Translations under genes and position numbers: made by a program
The notes under the pieces: generated by a model
Seen by the model: only the letters and a program-made list of their open reading frames with translations
Database searches by the model: none
What the model was told of the DNA's origin: nothing
Part shown: piece by piece, positions 19,546-28,213 of the stretch
Position numbering within the stretch: position 1 is the first letter of the stretch
Layout: each line of letters opens with the position of its first letter
NCBI GenBank assembly: GCA_000200715.1
Contig: DP000238.1
Location: forward strand, 956,593 to 1,020,592
Length of the DNA stretch: 64,000 bases
From: Cenarchaeum symbiosum A
Lineage (GTDB): Archaea; Thermoproteota; Nitrososphaeria; Nitrososphaerales; Nitrosopumilaceae
Reading direction: 5' to 3'

Positions 19546-20021
19546 TTTCAACCCATTTAAAACCAACGTCATCTATCGGACATGTGCCGAAGCAAAAAAC
19601 CGGCAAGTGATTCCACCTATACGGCCCGGCCCAACTATGACTTGGGGCTTTGACAAACCCCGGCCAATATCATTAGCGAGGTTTGGTAACGCCTGTTTGA
19701 GGTCGATATCACAAGCCCGCAACTAGGGTATACCGGTGTCGCCGGCGGGCAGAGCCGTGAAAACAAGGGTTATTAAATGAGAAGTGTCCATACTATATCG
19801 GTGGCTTACGCCCCGTAATGTGATGGTTGTCATCGGGTTATGGTGGCCGGGGGCCACTATCATAATAAATTCATTCATCTTGCCCCCAAGTTCAGATGCC
19901 CTGTCCTAGTTGACATGTTCCAAAACCCGGCAGTGTGCGTATGGCCAGGCAGTTATGTCTGCTATTTCATGTGCAAATCCGGGTTTGATGCACGTTCTGC
20001 CCAGTCTTCTATCCCAGCAGA

Positions 20022-20297
20022 CTAGGCAGGAATTTTCTGTGTTTTTCCAAACTCCTGCCCCGCGGCATGCGAATTCTGCCTTTCAGCCTCCATTGCATTG
20101 AGCGTCTTTCGCATTTTTTTGAGCTCCTGTTCCATGGTGTGCAGGTCCTTCAGCTCGAACATGATCCCCTTTAGGTGGTCCGTAAATTCATCATCGTACA
20201 GGCGATACCGTACCCGGTGCATCTTTTTTATTCCCGAGTGAACAATCTCCTGCATCATGCGGATTCTCTCCCCGTCGTTTCTGGGAATAGGCCTCAT
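20022..20297 (-). CDS. Small helical hypothetical protein (91 aa)
   Basis: Begins MRPIPRNDGERIRMM. The second half (FELKDLHTMEQELKKMRKTL and the residues after it) has a heptad-like pattern and should form a coiled coil. I do not recognise a family. The start at 20297 is chosen because an A/T-rich box (20321-20328) is centred 27 bp upstream, which makes a leaderless transcript likely; a longer frame to 20315 would ignore this promoter. It is isolated between sparse DNA and the J-domain gene. Confidence 0.6.
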   Translation of the reverse strand: MRPIPRNDGERIRMMQEIVHSGIKKMHRVRYRLYDDEFTDHLKGIMFELKDLHTMEQELKKMRKTLNAMEAERQNSHAAGQEFGKTQKIPA

Positions 20298-20320
20298 GAG
20301 AAGGCTTGGTCCCAATCCTA

Positions 20321-20328
20321 TATTTTAA
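20321..20328 (-). promoter_or_regulatory. TATA box for the 91-aa helical protein
   Basis: TTAAAATA on the minus strand, centred 27 bp upstream of the ATG at 20297. It decides the start. Confidence 0.6.
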
Positions 20329-20530
20329 TGCAAAAGCAGATGCTAGTGCATGCCCCATAGTTACAGACGTGCCCCGGATCGGTTTTTCGCCGCGCCCCGT
20401 GGCGCTACAGTGCGCCAAGATTCTCCACATCTGGAATGCAGACAGATGCGCCTCCGCATTTGGGGGCCAAGCCGGAGGGGCCGCCCGCAGGATGCCCCGC
20501 GCCGGAATCGCACTCCAGAGAAAGCCGGCA

Positions 20531-20553
20531 TGGCGGAATCCGCGCCTGAAACC
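20531..20553 (+). repeat. Copy C of the intergenic element
   Basis: The core GGCGGAATCCGCGCCTGAAA is about 80-100 bp upstream of the J-domain gene. The centre GCGGAATCCGC is an exact inverted repeat around one A. The flank TCCAGAGAAAG is similar to the flank of copy D. Confidence 0.55.
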
Positions 20554-20630
20554 CCGCCGTGCACAACGGGGCCCGATACCTGCTCAGGCAGGGAAACTAA
20601 AAGTATGGCCGCAACAGTCCCAACACGGGG

Positions 20631-21833
20631 ATGGTCGAGAGCAACTACGAGGTCCTCGGGGTTAGCGACGGGGCGCCTGCCAAGGAGATCCAGGAGGCCT
20701 TTAGAAAGCTGGCCCTGCTGCACCACTCGGACAGGGGCGGGGACGCCGAAAAGTTCAAGAGGATAAAGCAGGCCTATGAGGACCTCAAGGCGGGCAAGAG
20801 ATACCCGGACACCACCGATGAGCGGCTCCGCAACTCCCGCGTATACACTGGAGACGACGAGGCGGAGGCGAGGCGCAGAAACACGATAATAGCAAGGGAG
20901 ATCGCCGCCGAGATGAGGCTCGTCGAGGAATGGGCGGCCGCATTGGCCCGCAGCGGGGGCACCGCCACCAGGCTGTTCGGCTCAAAGTCAATGGGCGAGA
21001 TGGAATTTGAGAGAAAGGCAAACGGCGCGCTCTCCATAAAGGGCAACGTCATGGCGGGAAAGCTCGAATACGACGGCCCCATTACAATCCAGGGCAGCAT
21101 CAGCAGCCCGTCGTTCAGCGAGGAGGATTCCACCGTGATAACCTGCTCTACAGGAGACTTCCGCATGGTCAACCCGATAGAGAACAAGTACCGTATAGAG
21201 AACGGCGCTGCAGTGACCGCAAAAAATGGCAACATAATAGCCGGCAACGTGTTTGGAAGAAAGATGCGCGTGCAGGACCCAGGAGGAAAAGTGGGCCTGT
21301 ACCTTACCGTCGAGCGCAGGACGCGCCTGTACGCGCCACATGGAGAGGTGGTCGTCGAGAACGCGGCAAATACCGTCGAGATAGACGCAGAATCTGTCAT
21401 CGTGCTGAACACAATAGAGGATGATGCCAGGATATCTGCAAAAAGAATACTCATGTACGGCAGCAAGATCACCCACGATGCGGTGATAGAGCTCAAAAAG
21501 GGCGGCCGGATCAGGTTCTTTGAGGACTTTTCCGTCCAGGGCCTCAGCGATGACGCCACGCTGACCCTCGAGGGCGGCAGGTCGTTCCGGCTCCACGAGC
21601 TCAAGGTCAGAAAGATAAACGACATACCACCCGAGTACATCCGCGGGGAGACGCCCGGCTACGCAAAGGCCGCCGTGGCCCAAGAGTCCCGCCCGGCTGG
21701 TCCCGCCTACCACAAGGACGATACGATGGTCGGCAAGGGCTTTGTCATAACCTATGAGATGCTAGAGAACTTTGAAAAAAGGGCCGAGGGGCCCCGCGGG
21801 AGGTGGCTCTCCAGGATGAGGGGGAGGGCATGA
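20631..21833 (+). CDS. J-domain protein with a long beta-repeat C-terminal region
   Basis: 400 residues. Residues 5-58 form a J-domain (YEVLGVSDGAPAKEIQEAFR, KRIKQAYEDLKAGKRY), but the HPD tripeptide needed to stimulate Hsp70 ATPase reads HSD (residues 32-34). There is no Gly/Phe region or zinc domain, so it is not a standard DnaJ. Residues about 120-340 are rich in short beta strands (GALSIKGNVMAGKLEYDG, TVEIDAESVIVL) suggestive of a beta-solenoid or bactofilin-like fold. The last 60 residues are charged. It may be a structural or scaffold protein that recruits DnaK. A weak A/T box lies near 20600. Confidence 0.75.
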   Translation: MVESNYEVLGVSDGAPAKEIQEAFRKLALLHHSDRGGDAEKFKRIKQAYEDLKAGKRYPDTTDERLRNSRVYTGDDEAEARRRNTIIAREIAAEMRLVEEWAAALARSGGTATRLFGSKSMGEMEFERKANGALSIKGNVMAGKLEYDGPITIQGSISSPSFSEEDSTVITCSTGDFRMVNPIENKYRIENGAAVTAKNGNIIAGNVFGRKMRVQDPGGKVGLYLTVERRTRLYAPHGEVVVENAANTVEIDAESVIVLNTIEDDARISAKRILMYGSKITHDAVIELKKGGRIRFFEDFSVQGLSDDATLTLEGGRSFRLHELKVRKINDIPPEYIRGETPGYAKAAVAQESRPAGPAYHKDDTMVGKGFVITYEMLENFEKRAEGPRGRWLSRMRGRA

Positions 21834-21859
21834 GGGCCCCCGGGTGCGGCCACTGACGG

Positions 21860-23566
21860 GTGCCACGCTTGGAATTCTCCTTCAACCTGAACAGGAAGCT
21901 CGTCGTGCTAGTCATGGTAGTATCGGTGCTGGCGCTATCCATAACGTCCTTTCTCAGCTTTAGCTATTCGGACCAGATACTCCGGGAGCGGGCGGGCGCG
22001 CAGCTCTCAGGCGAATCATCCATCCGGGGCGACTCGGTGCTGTTCCTGCTCAATACGCGCATGGGCGAGGTGCAGACCATAGCCTCCGACCCGGAGATAG
22101 GCGCCCTAGTGGAGGGCGCGGTCTCGTCGGGCGGCACTCCGGCCGCGTCAGAATTCGTGGAGCAGCTGCGCGCCTTTGAGCACCTGACGGGATCCGAGGA
22201 TCTTGAGGGGCTGGTAATAGCGGGCGCGGACGGCAGGGTGCTGTTCGAGCGCGGCAATGTGGGCGACCACACCGGGAATCCGCTGCTGATACGCGCCCTG
22301 AAAGGCGGGACGTCCGACTTTGTGCCCTGGGAGGACGGCAAGAGGCTGCTCGTGGCGGCGCCCCTGGCCCCGGCAGGGGGCGGATCCGTGCCTGCGGGAG
22401 TGGTGATGGCACAGCTTGCCACGTCGGGAATAGACGAGATCCTGCTGGACAGAAGCGGCCTTGGAGAGACCGGCGAGGTGTACATGGTCGATGACGACTA
22501 TATGATGATCTCCGAATCGCGCTTTATCGAGGGGGCGGTATTCTCGCAGGTTGTGGAGACGCATGCGACCACCGAGTGCTTTGAAAAGGGCATTGACAGC
22601 TCCGGACTGTACGATGATTACCGGGGCGTCTTGATATACGGCTCGGCTTTTTGCGCCAAGGACATGGGCTTTGTACTGATAGCGGAGATAGACGAGGCCG
22701 AGACTGTCCAGCCGATAAAGACCCTCGAGGGCAGGATCCTCCAGACCGGAATAGCGATAATGGTGGGCATGTCGGTGCTCACGCTGGTCCTGGCAAGATC
22801 CCTTACGGGCCCGCTGATCAAGCTGCGCAATGCCGCAAACGACATAGCCCACGGCAACTACGACGTGAGCACATCCATATCGTCGAGGGACGAAATAGGC
22901 GACCTGTCCACATCGTTCGACTACATGGCAAGGCGCCTCAAGGAATCGCTTGAAGAGATAAGGGCCAAGGACAGCGTGATCAGGCAGCAGGAGGACATGC
23001 TGCTGAGCTTCTCCGAGCAGAGCCAGGAATACTGCGTATGCATGGTGGATATGAGGGATTCTACCAGGATAGCGGCGGCGCTCTCTGAACCGCAGACGAT
23101 CGACTTTTACCAGACGTTCCTCAATTCAATGGCGGAGATAGTAAGGGGCCACGGGGGCATAACGATAAAGAACATAGGCGACGCGCTGCTCTTCTCGTTT
23201 CCCAACCTGCATCCAGACACGCTGGAGGTGTTCCAAAAGACCATGGAGTGCTGCCTCGACATGGGCGACGCCCACGGCGAGATATCCAAGAAACTCACGG
23301 GGCGCGGCCTCCCCGCCGTAAGTTATAGGATCAGCGCCACATACGGCCCTGTCCAGCTGGCCAAGATTTCCACATCCTCGGTAAACGACATATTCGGGCC
23401 CACCGTAAACAGGTGCGCAAAGATCAACCGCGCCGCCCCCCCAAACGGCCTCGTAGTGGGGGCCGAGTTCCACCGCAATGCAAGGTCCATGCCGGGCTTT
23501 GCGTTTGCAAAGTCCGACAAGGGATCGGGCGGCTTTGACGCGTACATAGTGACAAGGGCCGGCTGA
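21860..23566 (+). CDS. Membrane class III adenylate cyclase with extracellular sensor and HAMP
   Basis: 568 residues. A transmembrane helix (about 13-35) is followed by an extracytoplasmic sensor of about 250 residues that resembles a Cache domain. A second helix (about 293-312), a HAMP domain (about 313-367) and a class III cyclase domain (about 388-560) follow. Metal-binding Asp residues are seen in CMVDMRDSTRI (near 396) and NIGDALLFSF (near 439). The base-selecting positions are Lys in TIKNIGDAL and Asp in NDIFGPTVN, the adenylate-type pair, and VNRCAKINRA supplies the Asn/Arg of the transition-state motif. It should make cAMP in response to an outside signal. The GTG start is 27 bp after the previous stop. 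Confidence 0.87.
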   Translation: MPRLEFSFNLNRKLVVLVMVVSVLALSITSFLSFSYSDQILRERAGAQLSGESSIRGDSVLFLLNTRMGEVQTIASDPEIGALVEGAVSSGGTPAASEFVEQLRAFEHLTGSEDLEGLVIAGADGRVLFERGNVGDHTGNPLLIRALKGGTSDFVPWEDGKRLLVAAPLAPAGGGSVPAGVVMAQLATSGIDEILLDRSGLGETGEVYMVDDDYMMISESRFIEGAVFSQVVETHATTECFEKGIDSSGLYDDYRGVLIYGSAFCAKDMGFVLIAEIDEAETVQPIKTLEGRILQTGIAIMVGMSVLTLVLARSLTGPLIKLRNAANDIAHGNYDVSTSISSRDEIGDLSTSFDYMARRLKESLEEIRAKDSVIRQQEDMLLSFSEQSQEYCVCMVDMRDSTRIAAALSEPQTIDFYQTFLNSMAEIVRGHGGITIKNIGDALLFSFPNLHPDTLEVFQKTMECCLDMGDAHGEISKKLTGRGLPAVSYRISATYGPVQLAKISTSSVNDIFGPTVNRCAKINRAAPPNGLVVGAEFHRNARSMPGFAFAKSDKGSGGFDAYIVTRAG

Positions 23567-23567
23567 T

Positions 23568-24413
23568 TCAGCACATGCCGGCCGCATACCGGGCTATCTC
23601 CCGCGGTATGTTCCGCTCCGATACGCGCGATATACCCCGGAACTCGACGGTATTGTTCACCTCTGTGACGACAAGCCCCCTGCTTTCATCCTCCATCATG
23701 TCTATTCCCAGTATGCCGCCGCCTGCCGCCTCGGATGCGCGCGACGCAAGCTCCCCCATCTCGGATGTTATCTTGCACGGCTCGGGCTCTGCGCCAAGGG
23801 CCACGTTGGTCTTGAAGCCGCCGCTCGACCGGCGGTACATTGCCGCCAGCGGCTCGCCGCCGACAGTGACCACGCGTATGTCGCGCGGCGGGCGCCGCAC
23901 AAGCTCCTGAAGATAGTATATCCGGTCATGCGGGGTGTCTGTTATCTCGCGCGATTCTATTACCGCATCCATTGCATCCCGGTCCCGGACGGGCATGACC
24001 CCCCGGCCCCAGCTTCCTATGACGGGCTTTATGACCAGCGGGTACCCCGCTTCTTCTGCCACCCCCATGGCCGCATCCTTTGAGAATGCAAAGTACGTCC
24101 GGGGCGTGGGCACTTTCTTACCCTGCAGGGCCAGGGTCATGAACATCTTGTTGCCGCATCTTGCGGCCACCTCAAACGAGTTGACCACCTTGACGCCCGC
24201 CGATTCCAAACACGCGGTAAAGTGCAGGCCCCTGAAATAGCTCACGCACCTCTCTAGAACAACATCCCCGTATTCGCCCCGCACAGAGCAGGTGTCAAAG
24301 CTTGCGGACTTTGCATCCACCATCATGACATGATGCCCCAGCAGCTCGGCCTCTTTTTTGAGCATCTTCTCCTCGGACCTGAGGCGGTCAAACACTATGC
24401 AGATATCCGTCAT
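23568..24413 (-). CDS. lysX: LysX/ArgX-type ATP-grasp ligase (LysW-dependent lysine/arginine synthesis)
   Basis: 281 residues of the RimK/LysX ATP-grasp family. The enzyme joins the alpha-amino group of aminoadipate (LysX) or glutamate (ArgX) to the C-terminal Glu of the carrier protein LysW. The N-terminus MTDICIVFDRLRSEEKML fits the family. Visible ATP-grasp features are PLVIKPVIGSWGRGV, GGGILGIDMMEDESRG and the C-terminal EVNNTVEFRGISRV. The ATG at 24413 matches family length; a longer frame to 24581 runs back into argG and is rejected. It starts 17 bp after the argG stop on the same strand, which suggests a role in arginine synthesis, possibly shared with lysine as proposed for thaumarchaea. 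LysW is not in this window. Confidence 0.85.
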   Translation of the reverse strand: MTDICIVFDRLRSEEKMLKKEAELLGHHVMMVDAKSASFDTCSVRGEYGDVVLERCVSYFRGLHFTACLESAGVKVVNSFEVAARCGNKMFMTLALQGKKVPTPRTYFAFSKDAAMGVAEEAGYPLVIKPVIGSWGRGVMPVRDRDAMDAVIESREITDTPHDRIYYLQELVRRPPRDIRVVTVGGEPLAAMYRRSSGGFKTNVALGAEPEPCKITSEMGELASRASEAAGGGILGIDMMEDESRGLVVTEVNNTVEFRGISRVSERNIPREIARYAAGMC

Positions 24414-24429
24414 GGCATCCCCCTGTATG

Positions 24430-25614
24430 TCAGCGCCTGTCCCGCAGCCTGGCAGCTTCTGCCGACTGCATACCCCAGAGCTCCACAAAGCCACGGGCCA
24501 GCCTCTGGTCGAAAGTCGAGCCCGGGCCGTAGGTGGCGGCCTTGCGGCTGTACAGGGAGCGCGGCGACCTTCTGCCCACAACGCGCATTCCCCCCTGCAA
24601 AAGCCTCAATCTCACATCCCCCGTTACAGCCGACTGGCTGGACTCTATCAGAGAATCAAGGTCTTCTCGCAGCGGATCATCCCAGAGCCCCGTGTACGCG
24701 AGCTGCGCCCACTCGGCATCTGCAGACCTCTTGAACCTGCTCTGGTGGCTTGTGTGGACCATCTTTTCAAGATCTGCGTGCGCCTCTATAAGGCACAATG
24801 CCCCCGGCGTCTCGTATACTTCGCGCGATTTTATCCCGACCACGCGGTCCTCGATATGATCCACTATGCCGACTCCGGCGGCGCCCGCTTTTTTGTTCAT
24901 GTATGCGACAAGGTCCGCCGGGCGCATCCTTTTGCCGTCGACAGCCACGGGGACCCCCCGCTCGAAGCGGACCACTATGTATGTGGGCTTTGCCGGAAGG
25001 TTCCTTGTCCTCACCCAGGCAAACGCGTCATCCCGGGGCTCGCTGTACGGATCCTCAAGGTCGCCGCCCTCTATGGCGCGGCCCCAGAGGTTCTGGTCGA
25101 TAGAATACCTCTTTGCCACTTTGTCTATGGCTATTCCGTGCTCGGCGGCATATTCGAGCTCCGCCGGCCGGTCCAAGTCGAGCTCCCGTATGGGCGCGAT
25201 TATCGGGAGCTTGCCTCCTGCGCGCAATGCATTGTCAAAGCGCACCTGGTCGTTGCCCTTGCCAGAGCAGCCGTGGGCCAGCGCTTTTGCGCCCTCTTTT
25301 CTTGCCACCTCGAGAAGCTTTACTGCTATCAGCGGCCGGGCGAGGGCCGTGGCCAGACAGTACTTGCCCTGGTACAGGGCGTTTGCCTTTATCGCAGGTA
25401 TCACATATCTGGTGGCAAACTCGGCGCGGGCGTCTATATGGCGGTGCTTTACCGCCCCGAGGCGCCTCGACTTTGCTGCCACCCTGCGGTAGTCGCCCCC
25501 CTGGCCCACGTCCACAGTTACTGTAACCACGTCCATGCCGCGGTCCTGCAGCATCCGGGCCACCACCGACGTGTCGAGCCCGCCGCTGAACGCCAGCACA
25601 GCCTTGCCGCCCAT
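24430..25614 (-). CDS. argG: Argininosuccinate synthase
   Basis: 394 residues, the normal length. The enzyme condenses citrulline and aspartate with ATP to argininosuccinate, the second-last step to arginine. The N-terminal ATP-pyrophosphatase loop is AFSGGLDTSVVARML (residues 8-22). Further conserved stretches are GCSGKGNDQVRFD and PIRELDLDRPAELEYA. The ATG start has a TATA-like box at 25638-25645, centred 27 bp upstream. It is first in a two-gene unit with the LysX/ArgX ligase and is divergent from the ABC transporter genes. Confidence 0.95.
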   Translation of the reverse strand: MGGKAVLAFSGGLDTSVVARMLQDRGMDVVTVTVDVGQGGDYRRVAAKSRRLGAVKHRHIDARAEFATRYVIPAIKANALYQGKYCLATALARPLIAVKLLEVARKEGAKALAHGCSGKGNDQVRFDNALRAGGKLPIIAPIRELDLDRPAELEYAAEHGIAIDKVAKRYSIDQNLWGRAIEGGDLEDPYSEPRDDAFAWVRTRNLPAKPTYIVVRFERGVPVAVDGKRMRPADLVAYMNKKAGAAGVGIVDHIEDRVVGIKSREVYETPGALCLIEAHADLEKMVHTSHQSRFKRSADAEWAQLAYTGLWDDPLREDLDSLIESSQSAVTGDVRLRLLQGGMRVVGRRSPRSLYSRKAATYGPGSTFDQRLARGFVELWGMQSAEAARLRDRR

Positions 25615-25694
25615 CAGGTCGGGCCCTGTAATTTGGGATTTATCTCTTGTGAGGTGTGCCGCCGGCCGCTAGGTAGAGCTAAAAAGCGATCGCA

Positions 25695-25701
25695 TTTTAA
25701 G
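25695..25701 (+). promoter_or_regulatory. TATA box of the ABC importer operon
   Basis: CATTTTAAGG around 25695-25701, centred 26-27 bp upstream of the ATG at 25723. It supports that start and a leaderless operon mRNA. Confidence 0.6.
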
Positions 25702-25722
25702 GACGGGTCATTGCGCTGCCCC

Positions 25723-26697
25723 ATGAGGATCCGTCATGTGGCGGCAGCCGGGGCGGCCGGGGTCATACTGGCCGGCGCGGCGGCCCTGCTAGCCCAGGAC
25801 GCCCCCGACGGGGCGGTCAGGGTGGCCTTTCTGCCCAACATGGGGCATGCAATACCGATAGTGGGCCTGGAGATGGGGTTCTTTGAGATGGATGTAGAGC
25901 CGCGCATGCTAGACAGCGGGCCGCAGGTAATAGAATCGCTATTCTCAGGCTCTGCAGATATCGCATATGCAGGGCCCGGGCCGGCAGTCAACGGCTTTCT
26001 AAAGTCGGGCAAAATAACGGTCCTTGGCGGCGCGGCCAGCGGCGGCTCAAGCCTGATAGTGCAGAATAATTCAGGGATAACCGGCGCGGCCGGCCTCTCC
26101 GGGATGATTGCTGCCGCCCCCCAGGTGGCAAACACGCAGGACGTCTCGCTTCGGACATACATATCGGGCGCGGGCCTGGGCACTGCCGAGCGCGGCGGCT
26201 CCGTTACAGTGCTGAATACTGCGAGCCCCGAGATACACGCATTATTCAGGAGGGGCGACATAGATGCTGCCTGGTCCCCCGAGCCATGGGCCACCATGCT
26301 GGTAAGCGAGCTTGGCGGCGAGAGATTGTTCCGGGAGGAATCGCTCTGGGATGATGGCCGATTTTCGTCTACTCTGCTGATAGCCAGTAGCGGCTATATC
26401 GGGGAGAACCCGGAGGCTGCAGAGAAATGGCTTGCGGGCCACAACAGAACCGCCGCCTGGATAGCAGAGAACCCCGACGGGGCGGCTGCCGCGTTTGGCT
26501 CATTCATGGAAAGGGAGATTGGCGCCAGATATCCTGATGGCGTGCTTGCCGAGGCGTTCTCCAACATAGAGATAACATCCGACCCCCTGCCGGATTCCGT
26601 GGCAGAGTTTGCGCGCAGGGCCGACGATCTGGGATACCTGGGCCGCGGAGAATACGACCTAGACGGGCTATTCCGCCCGGGGCTGGCTGTACAATGA
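25723..26697 (+). CDS. ABC importer substrate-binding protein, nitrate/sulfonate/taurine type
   Basis: 324 residues. A signal or anchor segment (AAAGAAGVILAGAAALLAQD) is followed by a type II periplasmic-binding fold of the NMT1/SsuA/TauA class: VRVAFLPNMGHAIPIVGLEM, then SGSADIAYAGPGPAVNGF and GDIDAAWSPEPWATML. Family members bind small anions or organic sulfonates; the ligand here is unknown. No lipobox Cys is seen, so it is probably held by the uncleaved helix or released. The three ABC genes overlap by ATGA (26694-26697), so this is one translationally coupled operon. The start is set by the promoter at 25695. Confidence 0.87.
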   Translation: MRIRHVAAAGAAGVILAGAAALLAQDAPDGAVRVAFLPNMGHAIPIVGLEMGFFEMDVEPRMLDSGPQVIESLFSGSADIAYAGPGPAVNGFLKSGKITVLGGAASGGSSLIVQNNSGITGAAGLSGMIAAAPQVANTQDVSLRTYISGAGLGTAERGGSVTVLNTASPEIHALFRRGDIDAAWSPEPWATMLVSELGGERLFREESLWDDGRFSSTLLIASSGYIGENPEAAEKWLAGHNRTAAWIAENPDGAAAAFGSFMEREIGARYPDGVLAEAFSNIEITSDPLPDSVAEFARRADDLGYLGRGEYDLDGLFRPGLAVQ

Positions 26698-27452
26698 CAA
26701 AGCTCGAGGCAAAGGGGATAGAGAGATACTATGAGCACGGTGGATACCGCCTCAAGGCGCTCGACGGCGTGAGTCTTAGCGCCGGCGACGGCGACTTTGT
26801 CTGCATTGTGGGCCCGTCAGGGTGCGGCAAGTCCACATTTCTCAGGGTGCTTGCCGGATTTGACGAGCCGGATGCGGGCGAGGTGCTGCTAGATGGAAAG
26901 CAGGTAAGGGGGACGGGCCCCGAGAGGATAATGGTATTCCAAGAGGGCGCGCTCTTCCCGTGGCTCAAGGTAAAGGACAATGTAGAGTTTGGCCTCAAGA
27001 TGGCAGGCATCCCGCCCGACGAGCGCGGGCTGATATCGGGCAGGTATCTTGACATGATGAGGCTCTCCGAGTTTGCCGGCTCGTACACGTACCAGCTATC
27101 TACCGGCATGAGGCAGCGGGTGGCAATAGCGAGGGCCCTTGCGATGGACCCCGACGTTCTTTTGATGGACGAGCCGTTTGCCGCTCTTGACGCGCAGACA
27201 AAGGATCTTTTGCTCGAAGAGATGCAGCACATCTGGCAGAGGACGAAAAAGACAATCCTGTTTGTTACACACAATGTGGCAGAGGCGGCGGTCCTTGGCA
27301 CAAAGGTGGCCGTATTCTCCAACAGGCCGTCCCGCGTGAAAAAAGAGGTGGTGATAGACGCCCCGCGGCCGCGGCACGGCGGGGACGCCGGGCTGGCTGC
27401 AGTCCAGCGCGAGATACTAGCCGAGCTGCGGCCCCCGGAGGGCCCGCAATGA
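26694..27452 (+). CDS. ABC importer ATPase, SsuB/TauB type
   Basis: 252 residues. Walker A is GPSGCGKST (residues 40-48), the Q-loop is VFQEGALFPW, the signature is QLSTGMRQRVAIARAL (LSTGM instead of LSGGQ), Walker B is VLLMDEPF and the H-loop lies in ILFVTHNVAEA. The SsuB/TauB/NrtD subfamily energises uptake of nitrate, taurine, sulfonates or similar compounds. It overlaps the binding-protein gene by 4 bp and the permease gene by 4 bp. Confidence 0.93.
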   Translation: MTKLEAKGIERYYEHGGYRLKALDGVSLSAGDGDFVCIVGPSGCGKSTFLRVLAGFDEPDAGEVLLDGKQVRGTGPERIMVFQEGALFPWLKVKDNVEFGLKMAGIPPDERGLISGRYLDMMRLSEFAGSYTYQLSTGMRQRVAIARALAMDPDVLLMDEPFAALDAQTKDLLLEEMQHIWQRTKKTILFVTHNVAEAAVLGTKVAVFSNRPSRVKKEVVIDAPRPRHGGDAGLAAVQREILAELRPPEGPQ

Positions 27453-28213
27453 AAGGGATATCCAAGGTGCGCGCGCGCAGGCTGCTGTTCTATACATCGC
27501 TCATAGTCGCCTGGCAGGCGGCAGCCTCTGCCGGGGCATGGCCGCCAGAAGTGTTCCCCTCGCCGTATGAAGTGGGCGAGGACCTGGCATACGGGGCGGC
27601 CGACGGCAGCCTGGTGTACGGGCTGGCAACTAGCTTGTGGAGGCTGATTGTGGGCCTCTCGGCCGCGATAGCTGGGGGCGTGGTCCTAGGAGTATTGATG
27701 GCGCGCGTGCCCGCCGTCGACCAGACGATAGGCAGCCTGGTGCTCGGCCTGCAGTCGATACCGAGCATAGCATGGGTCCCGCTGGCTCTGATATGGTTCG
27801 GGCCGTTTGACGCGGGCATAATATTTGTGACCGCGGTCGGGGCCGTATTTGCCGTGACGATAAACACGTACACGGGAGTCAAGAACATAGACCCGCACTA
27901 TGTCGAGGCCGCGCGCAACATGGGGGCCCGGGGAGGGAGGCTGGTCACCGACGTGATCATACCTGCTGCATTCCCGTACATGATATCGGGCTTCAAGCAG
28001 GGCTGGGCGTTTGCATGGCGCGGAGTGATAGGCGCGGAGATACTGTTCTCGTTTCTGGGCCTCGGATTTCTATTGCACGTGGGCAGGTTCACAAGCGATG
28101 TATCGCAGGTGATATCGGTCATGCTGGTGATAATGGCCGTCGGCATGGCAGTCGACGGGCTGGTGTTTCGGCGCCTCGAGGACCGCGTCAGGCTGCGCTG
28201 GGGCCTCGGCTAG
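27449..28213 (+). CDS. ABC importer permease, SsuC/TauC type
   Basis: 254 residues with about six hydrophobic helices. The cytoplasmic EAA loop is YVEAARNMGARGGRLVTDVI followed by PAAFPYMISGF, the contact site for the ATPase. It completes the three-gene importer. Its 3' end overlaps the MFS transporter gene on the other strand by 26 bp. Confidence 0.92.
   Translation: MKGISKVRARRLLFYTSLIVAWQAAASAGAWPPEVFPSPYEVGEDLAYGAADGSLVYGLATSLWRLIVGLSAAIAGGVVLGVLMARVPAVDQTIGSLVLGLQSIPSIAWVPLALIWFGPFDAGIIFVTAVGAVFAVTINTYTGVKNIDPHYVEAARNMGARGGRLVTDVIIPAAFPYMISGFKQGWAFAWRGVIGAEILFSFLGLGFLLHVGRFTSDVSQVISVMLVIMAVGMAVDGLVFRRLEDRVRLRWGLG

Larger units (their letters stand above)
19112..20021. other. Sparse intergenic region
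   Basis: About 900 bp with little convincing coding sequence. Apart from the short frame at 19381-19545 (-) and a 21-codon frame just downstream of it (about 19307-19372, -), I see no ORF with promoter support. Base composition is slightly more AT-rich than the flanks. It may hold decayed genes. Confidence 0.5.

Noticed and set aside
24414-24581. N-terminal extension of the LysX/ArgX ligase
   Set aside because: It overlaps the end of argG, is not family-like, and MTDICIVFDRL at 24413 is the normal start.
24358-25722. Long N-terminal extension of the ABC substrate-binding protein
   Set aside because: It is antisense to argG. The signal-like segment and the promoter place the start at 25723.
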